A stretch of DNA of 10,840 nucleotides. It comes from RGIG1959 sp045651865. Its GTDB lineage: Bacteria > Bacillota > Clostridia > Oscillospirales > Acutalibacteraceae. Under the pieces are notes generated by a model, which made no database searches, was not told where the DNA came from, and saw nothing but the letters and a program-made list of their open reading frames with translations. Below, piece after piece: positions 1 to 5,368 of this stretch. The position numbers and the translations under genes were made by a program. The stretch is from NCBI GenBank assembly GCA_045651865.1, contig JAZRTC010000092.1, positions 1 to 10,840 on the forward strand, written 5' to 3'. Position 1 is the first letter of the stretch. Each line of letters opens with the position of its first letter.

Positions 1-25
1 GGTTCGAGTCCTTCTGCCCCTGCCA
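1..25 (+). tRNA. 3' end of tRNA-Trp gene (partial), left attachment site of element 1
   Basis: The first 25 bases are the end of a tRNA: part of the T stem, the TTCGAGT loop, the CCTTC strand of the T stem, acceptor strand TGCCCCT, discriminator G and an encoded CCA. The rest of the gene lies left of the window. Identity as tRNA-Trp comes from the longer copy at 5276-5320, which has the anticodon loop CTCCAAA (anticodon CCA). The acceptor end also matches the Trp tRNAs of Bacillus and E. coli as I remember them. Integration here leaves the tRNA sequence intact. Confidence 0.85.
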
Positions 26-65
26 AAACGATGGACATCGCATTTGCGATGTCCATCGTTTTTTG
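26..65 (+). terminator. Rho-independent terminator directly after tRNA-Trp
   Basis: A perfect 15-bp stem (27-41 with 46-60) and a 4-base loop are followed by a T tract (59-64). It begins immediately after the CCA end, so it should terminate the tRNA transcript. Because it lies inside element 1, it replaces the terminator that the integration displaced. Confidence 0.9.
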
Positions 66-69
66 TATT

Positions 70-258
70 GGTGGGAAGATTCAAATCTCGGCACGCGCGC
101 GTGTCGGGCAACGAGTGCGACCGCCGCCGGTGGCGGATGCAGGGAGCACGAGTTGGCGCCGCGGTCAAAACGGCGTAAAATGGCTTCAAATCGCCGTTTT
201 GGGCACCGCAAGAGGGGTCGCGAAGCGACTTCGAGTCCGTCCGATTCGACCTCCATTT
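70..258. repeat. GC-rich structured intergenic sequence with serial hairpins
   Basis: This stretch holds no convincing gene but has consecutive palindromes: 90-105 (GGCACGCG/CGCGTGTC), 121-136 (CCGCC/GGCGG), 167-200 (AAAACGGCG/CGCCGTTTT) and 217-229 (GTCGC-GAA-GCGAC). Bases 230-238 repeat the T-loop string TTCGAGTCC of the attachment core. It resembles interspersed intergenic repeats of Clostridia more than coding sequence. Open frames through it translate to Arg/Ser/Pro-rich low-complexity protein and are not believed. Confidence 0.4.
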
Positions 259-329
259 TGTAGGGCACGACCTATGTGTCGTGCCGCTCTGACAATGCAA
301 AAGGAACGTCACACAGGGCGTTCCCTACA
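259..329. repeat. 71-bp palindromic repeat, REP/MITE-like
   Basis: The unit starts with TGTAGGG (259-265) and ends with the inverted copy CCCTACA (323-329). Inside are two hairpins: GGCACGAC/GTCGTGCC on the left and GGAACG/CGTTCC on the right. Terminal inverted repeats without a coding region suggest a miniature non-autonomous or REP-type element. I have no copy number, so dispersal is inferred. Confidence 0.5.
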
Positions 330-579
330 CGCAAATATCACGTTTCGTGCAACGGGTCAGTCACAATCGGCGACACGCGGTTCTTCCGTCTTTTCACGCC
401 TTATATGCGCACTGCAGCATCATTAGTGCAGCACTAGTGCAGCGGAATATGATCGTTCAAATATTGACCCGCATATAACAAGACGGATAAATAGATAGTA
501 ATTAGTGATTATAAAGCAATTAGATGTAAGCTAAATATATTAACAGAAAGAGAAAGTATAAACTAGTTGTAAGCTAAAC
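330..579. other. AT-rich gene-free stretch with short direct repeats
   Basis: No gene is seen. TAGTGCAGC occurs at 424-432 and 435-443 (11-base period), with a related CTGCAGC just before. A 15-base repeat differing at one position, TAG(A/T)TGTAAGCTAAA, occurs at 521-535 and 564-578. Since they lie a few hundred bases from the left attachment site, they could be integrase or excisionase arm sites; that is inference. Confidence 0.35.
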
Positions 580-614
580 AACACGGCTGAAGCAACCGCT
601 TCAGCCGTGTTTTC
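580..614. terminator. Hairpin terminator downstream of the DUF6809-like gene
   Basis: A perfect 13-bp stem (581-593 with 598-610) and a 4-base loop end in TTTT on the plus strand and a weaker TGTTT run on the minus strand. It follows the stop codon of the minus-strand gene at 625 and probably terminates it; it may act in both directions. Confidence 0.75.
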
Positions 615-624
615 CTTTCTGCAA

Positions 625-903
625 TTATGAATCGTGATTGGGATCAAGCTCATTCATGGCATCGACCATCAACCGTGTGGCAAGGGCGAAGCCGTAACGG
701 AACATCTCGCGTTCACACAGACACAGCAGTTCGTCCTGACAATCCTTGAATTTGATGAACGTTTCCTTCTGCTTGTCCGTAAGCGTGGCGGTGAGCGCTT
801 CATCGTGTCGGCAACTGTAAAGCTGCAATTGTCGCATTGCCGGTGTCGCATCCCGCTCACACGGGTGAATATTGCCGTAGTAGAGGTCATCGAGTATGGT
901 CAT
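625..903 (-). CDS. DUF6809-like small protein (hypothetical)
   Basis: Encodes 92 aa. The N-terminus (ILDDLYYGNIHPCER) and the later KFKDCQDELLCLCERE...YGFALATRLMVD pattern fit the small, mostly helical DUF6809 family that is common in Clostridia accessory DNA. The family has no established function. The start at 903 was chosen because AAAGGAG lies 9 bases upstream; a frame extending to 1053 is hydrophobic read-through of the promoter region. The gene is monocistronic with its own terminator. Its upstream region resembles the leaders of both integrase genes in this window (see the promoter entries), suggesting shared control with integration. Cys15, Cys31, Cys55, Cys61 and Cys63 are noticeable, but I see no clear metal site. 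Confidence 0.75.
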   Translation of the reverse strand: MTILDDLYYGNIHPCERDATPAMRQLQLYSCRHDEALTATLTDKQKETFIKFKDCQDELLCLCEREMFRYGFALATRLMVDAMNELDPNHDS

Positions 904-933
904 GTGTCGCATCTCCTTTCTTTGCAACACAAA

Positions 934-962
934 CACATACCACAAGATGAGCCATAAGTCCA
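934..962 (-). promoter_or_regulatory. Promoter/leader of the DUF6809-like gene, shared with the integrase genes
   Basis: On the minus strand TGGACT (957-962) is followed after 17 bases by TATGTG (934-939), then a TGTGTTTGTGTTGC run and AAAGAAAGGAG before the ATG. The same TGGACTTAT...CTTGTGGTAT...TGTGTTG...AAGAAAGG order occurs before both integrases. The match to the sigma-A consensus is weak; the support is conservation between three genes. Confidence 0.5.
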
Positions 963-991
963 GCAGAAAGATACATGGAATATAGTTGTTC

Positions 992-1019
992 TTGACATTT
1001 TGACGTATTATGCTAATAT
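992..1019 (+). promoter_or_regulatory. Plus-strand promoter candidate before the dockerin genes
   Basis: TTGACA (992-997), a 16-base gap, then TAATAT (1014-1019). A ribosome binding site AAAGGAG (1037-1043) and an ATG at 1053 follow, so the transcription and translation start signals of a dockerin gene survive here. The promoter is divergent from that of the DUF6809-like gene. Confidence 0.5.
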
Positions 1020-1052
1020 TGTTATAGAGGCAATGTAAAGGAGATGTTTCCA

Positions 1053-1314
1053 ATGGTTAATATAGTTTGAAAATACTATTGCATCATTTACAGATGATTT
1101 TACTATTTTAAATTATACAAAATCGTGTGCGCTGAATTGTCCTGTGGGAGATGTAAATTACGATAGTGTGCTGACGCAAGCGGATGCGACGCTGATATTA
1201 CGGTTTCTCAGCGGCACTCCCTATTCGTATTTTCAAGAGTATCTTGCAGATTACAATGGTGATGGCATTATAAACACTGCTGATTCTAGAGCGCTGCTAC
1301 AGGCAGTTGAATAA
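1053..1314 (+). pseudogene. Remnant of a secreted dockerin protein gene
   Basis: An ATG at 1053 with AAAGGAG 9 bases upstream opens a frame that stops after five codons (TGA, 1068-1070). One base out of register, an open frame from 1066 to 1314 encodes 82 aa ending in a type I dockerin. Its two EF-hand-like calcium loops are GDVNYDSVLTQADA and ADYNGDGIINTADS, each followed by a hydrophobic helix. There is no signal peptide and no start codon with a ribosome binding site for this frame. The simplest reading is a gene that lost its signal peptide and catalytic or binding region by internal deletion, keeping the start region and the dockerin tail. It lies 30 bases before the intact dockerin gene and may be co-transcribed with it. 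Confidence 0.7.
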
Positions 1315-1344
1315 TGGTTTGGTATTTAAAGAGAAGGTGATCAT

Positions 1345-2148
1345 ATGAAGAAGCGTTTAGCTGTAGCACTATTGTTAAGTTTGACTGTCTTTTTATTACT
1401 ACTGCCAACTACCGTATCGGCAGATTCCCCCTCTGTGACAGTGTGTATTGAGATTACAGAAGAAAACGCTGATAAGGCGTGGACTGCTCAGGATTTGGAA
1501 GAAGCTGGTGTAACTGGTATCTTTAACCAAAGCATTATAGAAGGGATTGATGGAACGCAATATTGGGAATTGGATGTCTACGCAGACAGAGGGCCCGCGA
1601 CTATGGCGATGCTGTTTTATCGTTATAATATAAGCTATTGTGAGTATTTTGTCGGTCGTCATCCGATACCCCAAATACCGGAATATGCACGGGAATTGGG
1701 GGAGAACGGAGAGGTTTTTCGTAAAGATGAAATTGTTTTGCTTTTTAAAGAGGACACCTATACGAAAAGAACGAAAGATGATTTTTCGTTTTTGAACACG
1801 TCTGTATCTTCGGGCAGAAATGAAGCGCTTGGCATTACATGGGTAATATTACATTCGGGTGAAGACTGGGGTGTATCGATGACAACCGCATCCATCGCCG
1901 ATATGCTGTATGATATAGAAGGTGTCGTGTTCAGCCAACCGTCAATCTGGATGTATTCTGCGTACGGTGAAGTCGAACAGGGGGATGTTAATTTTGATGG
2001 AATGCGTGACACAAGCGATGCAAGAAATCTATTGCTATATGTTGTGCAAGATGAGACGGTTTTTCTGAAGGTTGGTGATCTGGACAGCGATGGAAGTTTA
2101 AGCACCACAGATGCACGAATTATGTTGATATCTCTAATTACACAATAA
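1345..2148 (+). CDS. Secreted protein with C-terminal type I dockerin
   Basis: Encodes 267 aa. Residues 1-26 form a signal peptide (MKKR, a long Leu/Ala/Val core, then TVSA before Asp27), so it is exported. Residues 27-210 match no family I recognise. Residues 213-267 are a type I dockerin: calcium loop one GDVNFDGMRDTSDA (from 213) and loop two GDLDSDGSLSTTDA (from 244), each followed by a helix. Dockerins bind cohesin modules of scaffoldins, so the protein is probably displayed in a cellulosome-like or cell-surface complex. The start is supported by AGAAGGTGATC just upstream. The unknown domain has no visible catalytic signature, so it may be a binding or regulatory component. An exported dockerin protein is unusual cargo for a 5-kb element. 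Confidence 0.85.
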   Translation: MKKRLAVALLLSLTVFLLLLPTTVSADSPSVTVCIEITEENADKAWTAQDLEEAGVTGIFNQSIIEGIDGTQYWELDVYADRGPATMAMLFYRYNISYCEYFVGRHPIPQIPEYARELGENGEVFRKDEIVLLFKEDTYTKRTKDDFSFLNTSVSSGRNEALGITWVILHSGEDWGVSMTTASIADMLYDIEGVVFSQPSIWMYSAYGEVEQGDVNFDGMRDTSDARNLLLYVVQDETVFLKVGDLDSDGSLSTTDARIMLISLITQ

Positions 2149-2149
2149 A

Positions 2150-2188
2150 ACGCAATACCCCCACCGTTGCGGTGGGGGTATTGCATTG
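2150..2188. terminator. Bidirectional terminator between the dockerin gene and integrase 1
   Basis: A perfect 15-bp stem (2152-2166 with 2170-2184) with loop TTG separates two converging genes. On the minus strand it is followed by GTTTTATT, so it best serves the integrase transcript. On the plus strand the T run is short. Confidence 0.8.
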
Positions 2189-2201
2189 ATACATCATATC
2201 C

Positions 2202-3419
2202 TCACATCTCAAATCCGTCCGTGATTCCGTTTAATCTCGACAAATCGCGTTTGACATAGTATCGTTCGGTGATCTCGGATGTGGTATGCCCGAGAAGGTC
2301 GGCGACTTCGCGTGGGGTGAGCTGCCGAACGGTACCGTCTGGTTGTCTGACGCCGTTTATTAGCGTGGTTGCGAAGGTGTGGCGAAGTGTGTGCAATCCT
2401 TTTGTTTCGATCCCCGCTGCTTCGAGAATACGATAGTAACGTTTGCGGAAATTCACGGGGCGTGTGACATCGCCGTTACTGTCCGGCACAAGCGGCGTAT
2501 TTTCGCCGAAATATGCTTCCTCGCGCAACTTATGCACCATCTCAATTGCTGTGTTATTGAGCGGGACAACGCGGCGACTGGTGGCACTTTTCGGGTTGCC
2601 GACGATCACTTCTCTGCCTGATGTCGCATCCTTCCCGTCGCGCCGAGCCACCTCTTTCACTCCGCGCACGATCTGCACTGTACGGTTTTCGAGGTCGATG
2701 TCGCTGTTGAGCAGACCGAGCATTTCGCCCGTGCGAAGTCCCGTGTTCAGCATGAAGATGTATGCCGCCGATTGCTGATACAGCGGCTTGCCCGTACCCC
2801 ATGTGCGGAAGCATTCCGCTTTGAAACGTTCCAGTTCATCGGGTGTGAATACCGTCACCGTTTCACACGTCGGCTTGTATTCCTTGCCCTGAGCGGCGAG
2901 GAAATTTGTTTTCTTGACCATTGGCACACCGAGCATCGGGTTCTTCGGAATCTGTTCATCCTCGGCAAGGTGGCGGAAATACTCCCCGAGCAGATCGTGC
3001 GTTTTCTTGACGGTGGTGTAGGCATAGCCATCGTGCATCTGTTTGTTCAGCAGTGTCCGCAGATCGGCGGATACGATCGACAACACCAACCGTTTGCCAA
3101 GCGAGGGGTATATATGTATTTTCGCGGTACATTCCAGACGATCGTATGTGGTGCGCTCGACGGAGGGGAACTTGAATAGTTCCAGCCATGATTGCATCCC
3201 GTCCTGAAGCGTTGTGTTGGCAATATCATACACAGGGGCAGGTTCATCGTAGAATGCGGTGATATAGGCGGTGATCTTCTCCTGAACGGCAGTTTTGGTT
3301 TTGCCGGAGAAGGAGCGGCGTTGACGTTCACCGCTCTCGTCCATATACCACACAACACCACACCAACGCCCGTCCGTGCGTTTGAAGATATTACCGTTTG
3401 TCAGCAGTTTCTTTTGCAT
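2202..3419 (-). CDS. Tyrosine recombinase/integrase of element 1
   Basis: Encodes 405 aa, a typical length for Tn916/phage-type integrases. An N-terminal arm-binding-like part (roughly 1-60) is followed by a SAM-like core-binding domain (roughly 70-175) and the catalytic domain (roughly 190-395). Catalytic residues visible are Arg229 (NTGLRTGEML), Lys277 (NPKSATSRR), His343/Arg346 (LHTLRHT), His378 (LLGHTT) and the nucleophile at Tyr387 or Tyr388 (ERYYVKRD). It presumably integrates and excises element 1 at the 3' end of tRNA-Trp. It is homologous along its full length to the second integrase at 7868-9088, with well over half the residues identical by eye. The start at 3419 follows a GAAAGGGGCGTGAT ribosome-binding region. 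Confidence 0.95.
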   Translation of the reverse strand: MQKKLLTNGNIFKRTDGRWCGVVWYMDESGERQRRSFSGKTKTAVQEKITAYITAFYDEPAPVYDIANTTLQDGMQSWLELFKFPSVERTTYDRLECTAKIHIYPSLGKRLVLSIVSADLRTLLNKQMHDGYAYTTVKKTHDLLGEYFRHLAEDEQIPKNPMLGVPMVKKTNFLAAQGKEYKPTCETVTVFTPDELERFKAECFRTWGTGKPLYQQSAAYIFMLNTGLRTGEMLGLLNSDIDLENRTVQIVRGVKEVARRDGKDATSGREVIVGNPKSATSRRVVPLNNTAIEMVHKLREEAYFGENTPLVPDSNGDVTRPVNFRKRYYRILEAAGIETKGLHTLRHTFATTLINGVRQPDGTVRQLTPREVADLLGHTTSEITERYYVKRDLSRLNGITDGFEM

Positions 3420-3448
3420 ATTATCACGCCCCTTTCTTCAAGCACAAC

Positions 3449-3477
3449 ACAATATCACAGGAGGTTTCATAAGTCCA
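3449..3477 (-). promoter_or_regulatory. Promoter/leader of integrase 1
   Basis: TGGACT (3472-3477), 17 bases, then TATTGT (3449-3454) on the minus strand. The leader down to the start codon is nearly identical to that of integrase 2 and clearly related to the one upstream of the DUF6809-like gene. Conservation in non-coding sequence supports a regulatory role; the exact promoter hexamers are a best guess. Confidence 0.55.
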
Positions 3478-3490
3478 GATAAATATTGAA

Positions 3491-3946
3491 TTAACCCGGA
3501 TATTCCTCCTCGCCCTGATACCACATGGCATCTTCGAAACAGATGCGGCCGTCGACCGAGTGCACATACTCCGTGCTTATCCTGCGCAGATGATCAAGCC
3601 ATTGCTCATCCACGCTCCATCTTGTTGCTATCAGTTTTGACAATACCGCCGTTTCCACTGCCAGATGATACAGCATCGCACATACGTTACGTTCAAAAGG
3701 TCGGAACGATTTCGCCACACTGCTGTCAACCGCACGGGTGACTTGTTGCTCGGTTATGCCGGGCGAAGCGGAATTCGTTGCATATTTTGCTTGTTCTTTG
3801 GTGGCAATGTGTGCCGTGTAAAACAATATCGCTTTCTCAATGTATTCTGCACGGCTGGAACAACCGTCCGTTTTATAATATTCATCCACCGCATCCCGTG
3901 TTTCGGGATGCATCCACAATGCAAATTTGATCTTATCCTTTGCCAT
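3491..3946 (-). CDS. Ribbon-helix-helix-type DNA-binding protein of element 1
   Basis: Encodes 151 aa. Residues 6-45 (IKFALWMHPET, then CSSRAEYIEKAILFY) have the strand-helix-helix layout of Arc/CopG/MetJ-type proteins: a short basic strand, a helix after HPET and a second helix after CSS. The remainder (60-150) is helical and less conserved. It is homologous to the 132-aa protein at 9899-10297. Such proteins act as copy-number repressors or relaxosome accessory factors. Position next to the conserved non-coding block suggests that block contains its operator or origin. The start at 3946 is supported by AAGGAG about 9 bases upstream; a longer frame to 4018 lacks a site. TGTGCATAAT (3988-3997 on the plus strand) is conserved upstream of both copies and may be part of the promoter. 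Confidence 0.75.
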   Translation of the reverse strand: MAKDKIKFALWMHPETRDAVDEYYKTDGCSSRAEYIEKAILFYTAHIATKEQAKYATNSASPGITEQQVTRAVDSSVAKSFRPFERNVCAMLYHLAVETAVLSKLIATRWSVDEQWLDHLRRISTEYVHSVDGRICFEDAMWYQGEEEYPG

Positions 3947-4018
3947 ATCTTTCACTCCTTCTTTACAAGCCGAAATTGTCATAAACCTGTGCATAATACC
4001 GAAGCGCTTTTCGAGCAT

Positions 4019-4138
4019 CCCACCTCAAAAACCGCATTGCACCGCCGTTTGTCGGCATTTTTGCAGAACAACAGCGCCAACCTCGAAAAAACCGCCGTTT
4101 TGCAACCCACCAATTGACCCCTGCCCAAAACCGCGACG
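4019..4138. repeat. Iteron-like AAAACCGC repeats, element 1
   Basis: Copies of AAAACCGC or AACCGCC recur at about 4027, 4085 and 4127, with more copies at about 4913 and in the attachment core at 5278. Element 2 has the same motif in both orientations at 10381-10474. Together with the neighbouring RHH and winged-helix genes this fits an origin or operator, but the spacing is irregular. Confidence 0.4.
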
Positions 4139-4235
4139 CGGTCGGCATTGCCGTCCGCTGTGAACCGAGCTGACGCCGTAAACGGTGTCGGCGCTTATTC
4201 CTGCAATGTCTTGTGGCAAAAAATACTACACAACA
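4139..4235. other. Conserved hairpin-rich non-coding block (copy 1)
   Basis: This block has three parts. CGGTCGGCATTGCCGTCCG (4139-4157) is a near-perfect palindrome with one T-T mismatch. A 10-bp stem follows (GCTGACGCCG with CGGTGTCGGC, two G-U pairs). GCTTATTCCTGCAAT (4193-4207) then leads into an AT-rich stretch framed by TTGTG and CACAA. The same parts occur in element 2 with the first and third 54 bases apart in both, and a different but still foldable sequence between them. It lies between the winged-helix and RHH genes. It could be an origin of replication or transfer, or a structured RNA. Confidence 0.65.
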
Positions 4236-4237
4236 AA

Positions 4238-4630
4238 TCACCCGTCTTGCTGATCGAGCTGATCCTGTATACGGAGCCGTTCTTTCAAAAGTTTCAGCCG
4301 CGCGAGCTGTTCCTGATGGAAGTGATTCACTGCCATTTGGATGGGCAGGATCGTATACAGCAGATTACCGTTGTATTTTCTCCCGCCGCGCCAGATGACA
4401 TCGGTCGGCTCGGTTCGGATCAACTGTTTTTCCTCAAGCTGCCGTACATATTTCTTGACGGAGTTTCTGCTCAGCCCAATGGCTTTGCCGATGGTGCGAT
4501 AACTCGGGTAACATTGGAAGGTTTTCCGGTTCTCGCAATACAGCAGATAGTTGTAGACGGCGATCTCACCTGGGCATAGGTGAAGGTTCATCAACACATT
4601 CGGCACCATATAGAATTTCCCTTCTGACAT
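4238..4630 (-). CDS. Winged-helix (HTH_36-type) replication-like protein
   Basis: Encodes 130 aa. Residues 18-75 form a winged helix-turn-helix: CPGEIAVYNYLLYC (helix 1), YPSYRTIGKAIGLSRNSVKKYVRQLEEKQLI (helices 2-3 and the start of the wing). This pattern is typical of HTH_36 proteins found as replication initiators or regulators of small Firmicutes elements. The C-terminus (100-130) is a charged helix rich in Gln, Leu and Arg. The start at 4630 was chosen for GGGAGG 8 bases upstream. The promoter carries a LexA box, so expression is probably DNA-damage-inducible. No nuclease, primase or NTPase motif is present, so it may bind an origin or control the RHH and integrase genes rather than copy DNA itself. 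Confidence 0.75.
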   Translation of the reverse strand: MSEGKFYMVPNVLMNLHLCPGEIAVYNYLLYCENRKTFQCYPSYRTIGKAIGLSRNSVKKYVRQLEEKQLIRTEPTDVIWRGGRKYNGNLLYTILPIQMAVNHFHQEQLARLKLLKERLRIQDQLDQQDG

Positions 4631-4655
4631 CGGCAACACCTCCCAAAAGATAAAA

Positions 4656-4669
4656 CGAACAGATGTTCG
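4656..4669. promoter_or_regulatory. LexA (SOS) box
   Basis: CGAACAGATGTTCG is a palindrome of the GAAC-N4-GTTC type and differs at one position from the Bacillus consensus CGAACATATGTTCG as I know it. It sits just downstream of the -10 region of the winged-helix gene and upstream of its ribosome binding site, where bound LexA would block transcription. Confidence 0.8.
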
Positions 4670-4703
4670 GATTATAGTGTAACATGAGCAAAACGGGATG
4701 TCA
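4670..4703 (-). promoter_or_regulatory. SigA-type promoter of the winged-helix gene
   Basis: On the minus strand a consensus TTGACA (plus-strand complement at 4698-4703) is followed after 17 bases by TACACT, overlapping a TATAAT a few bases further on. The LexA box follows directly. Confidence 0.7.
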
Positions 4704-4717
4704 ATAGAGCCAAAATG

Positions 4718-4741
4718 AGGTGTCGCATTTTTGCGACACCT
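4718..4741. repeat. Perfect 10-bp inverted repeat upstream of the winged-helix promoter
   Basis: AGGTGTCGCA and TGCGACACCT are separated by TTTT. It lies about 15 bases upstream of the -35 box, between this promoter and the oppositely directed one at 4755. It may be an operator or a hairpin that insulates the two transcripts; no long T run follows on either strand. Confidence 0.6.
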
Positions 4742-4754
4742 GCCGTATTTTGTC

Positions 4755-4783
4755 TTGTGCTTGTCTTTAGTATATGCTATAAT
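4755..4783 (+). promoter_or_regulatory. Plus-strand promoter at the right end of element 1
   Basis: TTGTGC (4755-4760), 17 bases, then a perfect TATAAT (4778-4783). It fires toward the attachment site. The only downstream frame with a plausible ribosome binding site is the 47-aa peptide at 4948, so an untranslated RNA is equally possible. Confidence 0.6.
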
Positions 4784-4947
4784 GACCGTGGAATTTGTCG
4801 GATTTTCGGGGACGGTTTATGTGCGTTTCCAAACGCCGCGACAAACGCCCCAAAACGCGTTTTGTATCGCAGGTGGCGTCTGTATCCGTCTGCCGCCCGT
4901 AACCGCCCAAAACCGCCGAACACGCGCGAACAACGGCGGGAGAGCGT

Positions 4948-5091
4948 ATGGTTGTCGCAGAGCAAAGAAATAACCGCCGCACGCACCGTCGCTTGGCGCG
5001 ACAGCGGCATGAGGCGGTGTGGGTGGCGTTGCCTGATACACACAAGAAGGATCATCAAAAAAGCACCGTGGCGGAGCCCACCACTCGTTAG
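4948..5091 (+). CDS. Possible small basic peptide (47 aa), hypothetical
   Basis: An ATG at 4948 with GGGAG about 6 bases upstream opens a 47-aa frame rich in Arg, Lys and His, ending in AEPTTR. It lies downstream of a good promoter and close to the attachment site, where excisionase genes often sit, and basic small proteins can be excisionases. It has no recognisable helix-turn-helix, and the surrounding DNA is GC-rich, where chance open frames are common. Treat as a candidate only. Longer overlapping frames through this region look artificial. Confidence 0.3.
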   Translation: MVVAEQRNNRRTHRRLARQRHEAVWVALPDTHKKDHQKSTVAEPTTR

Positions 5092-5275
5092 CGGGCTAAT
5101 CTTTGATTAATGCGGGTCAATTTTTGACACCCCTGAAACCGAGCATCAAAATCCGCAACGACAGCACATAGCATCAAACAGAGCATCAAATCGGCAAATC
5201 CGCCGTACACGAAAACGACAACAACCGCGACACACCGCGAACAACGCGGAGAGCATCGGCACGGTTCTTTATCCA
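5092..5275. repeat. Right end of element 1 with AGCATCAAA repeats
   Basis: No gene is seen. AGCATCAAA occurs at 5142-5150, 5170-5178 and 5182-5190, all on the plus strand. The same motif is found on the other side of the attachment core (5400-5487). Short repeated sites flanking a core are typical arm-type binding sites for tyrosine integrases or excisionases. Confidence 0.5.
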
Positions 5276-5320
5276 CTCCAAAACCGCGTGCCGAGGGTTC
5301 GAGTCCTTCTGCCCCTGCCA
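5276..5320 (+). other. Attachment site: copy of the tRNA-Trp 3' half (att junction of elements 1 and 2)
   Basis: Begins with the anticodon loop CTCCAAA (Trp anticodon CCA), then the 3' strand of the anticodon stem, the variable loop, the T arm and acceptor strand, ending in CCA. The sequence just before it (TTTATCCA) cannot pair with the anticodon stem, so this is not a whole tRNA but the element-borne part of the attachment site. Bases 5296-5320 are identical to 1-25; the rest of the original lies outside the window. It is both the right end of element 1 and the left end of element 2. Confidence 0.85.
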
Positions 5321-5323
5321 TCG

Positions 5324-5358
5324 AAAAACGGCTTAAACACTGGGTTTAAGCCGTTTTT
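5324..5358 (+). terminator. Terminator at the left end of element 2
   Basis: A perfect 15-bp stem (5324-5338 with 5344-5358), a 5-base loop and TTTTT. It starts four bases after the CCA end, mirroring the terminator at 26-65. When element 2 was directly next to the tRNA gene it would have terminated the tRNA. Confidence 0.9.
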
Positions 5359-5368
5359 GCTTTGTATT

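Larger units (their letters stand above)
26..5320. mobile_element. Element 1: small integrative element in tRNA-Trp
   Basis: The element is bounded by a 25-bp perfect direct repeat of the tRNA 3' end (1-25 and 5296-5320), the usual trace of tyrosine-recombinase integration into a tRNA gene. It contains an integrase, an RHH DNA-binding protein, a winged-helix replication-type protein under a LexA box, a DUF6809-like gene and dockerin cargo. No relaxase, coupling protein, capsid or conjugation gene is seen, so it is too small to transfer itself and would need help from another element. Core-to-core length is 5295 bp. Confidence 0.85.

Noticed and set aside
31..426. Plus-strand open frames of 131 and 66 aa (31-426, 63-263)
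   Set aside because: They run through a terminator and GC-rich hairpins, give low-complexity Arg/Ser/Pro protein and lack ribosome binding sites.
904..1053. N-terminal extension of the DUF6809-like gene to 1053
   Set aside because: The extra 50 residues translate the promoter/leader region; the ribosome binding site and family similarity begin at 903.
4715..5110. Overlapping frames of 74-131 aa on both strands of the right end of element 1
   Set aside because: They compete with each other on both strands and are Arg/Cys-rich. The long plus-strand frame starts upstream of the promoter at 4755. This is typical of chance frames in GC-rich non-coding DNA.
5267..5275. Possible DnaA box TTATCCACT near the att core
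   Set aside because: A single 8-of-9 match overlapping the att junction, with no cluster of boxes; chance is likely.
5088..5321. Minus-strand open frame of 77 aa beginning MAGAEGLEPSARGFGV
   Set aside because: It is the reverse reading of the tRNA 3' end and the adjacent repeats. The AGAEGLEPSARGFGV string is a familiar false annotation at tRNA ends, and there is no ribosome binding site.
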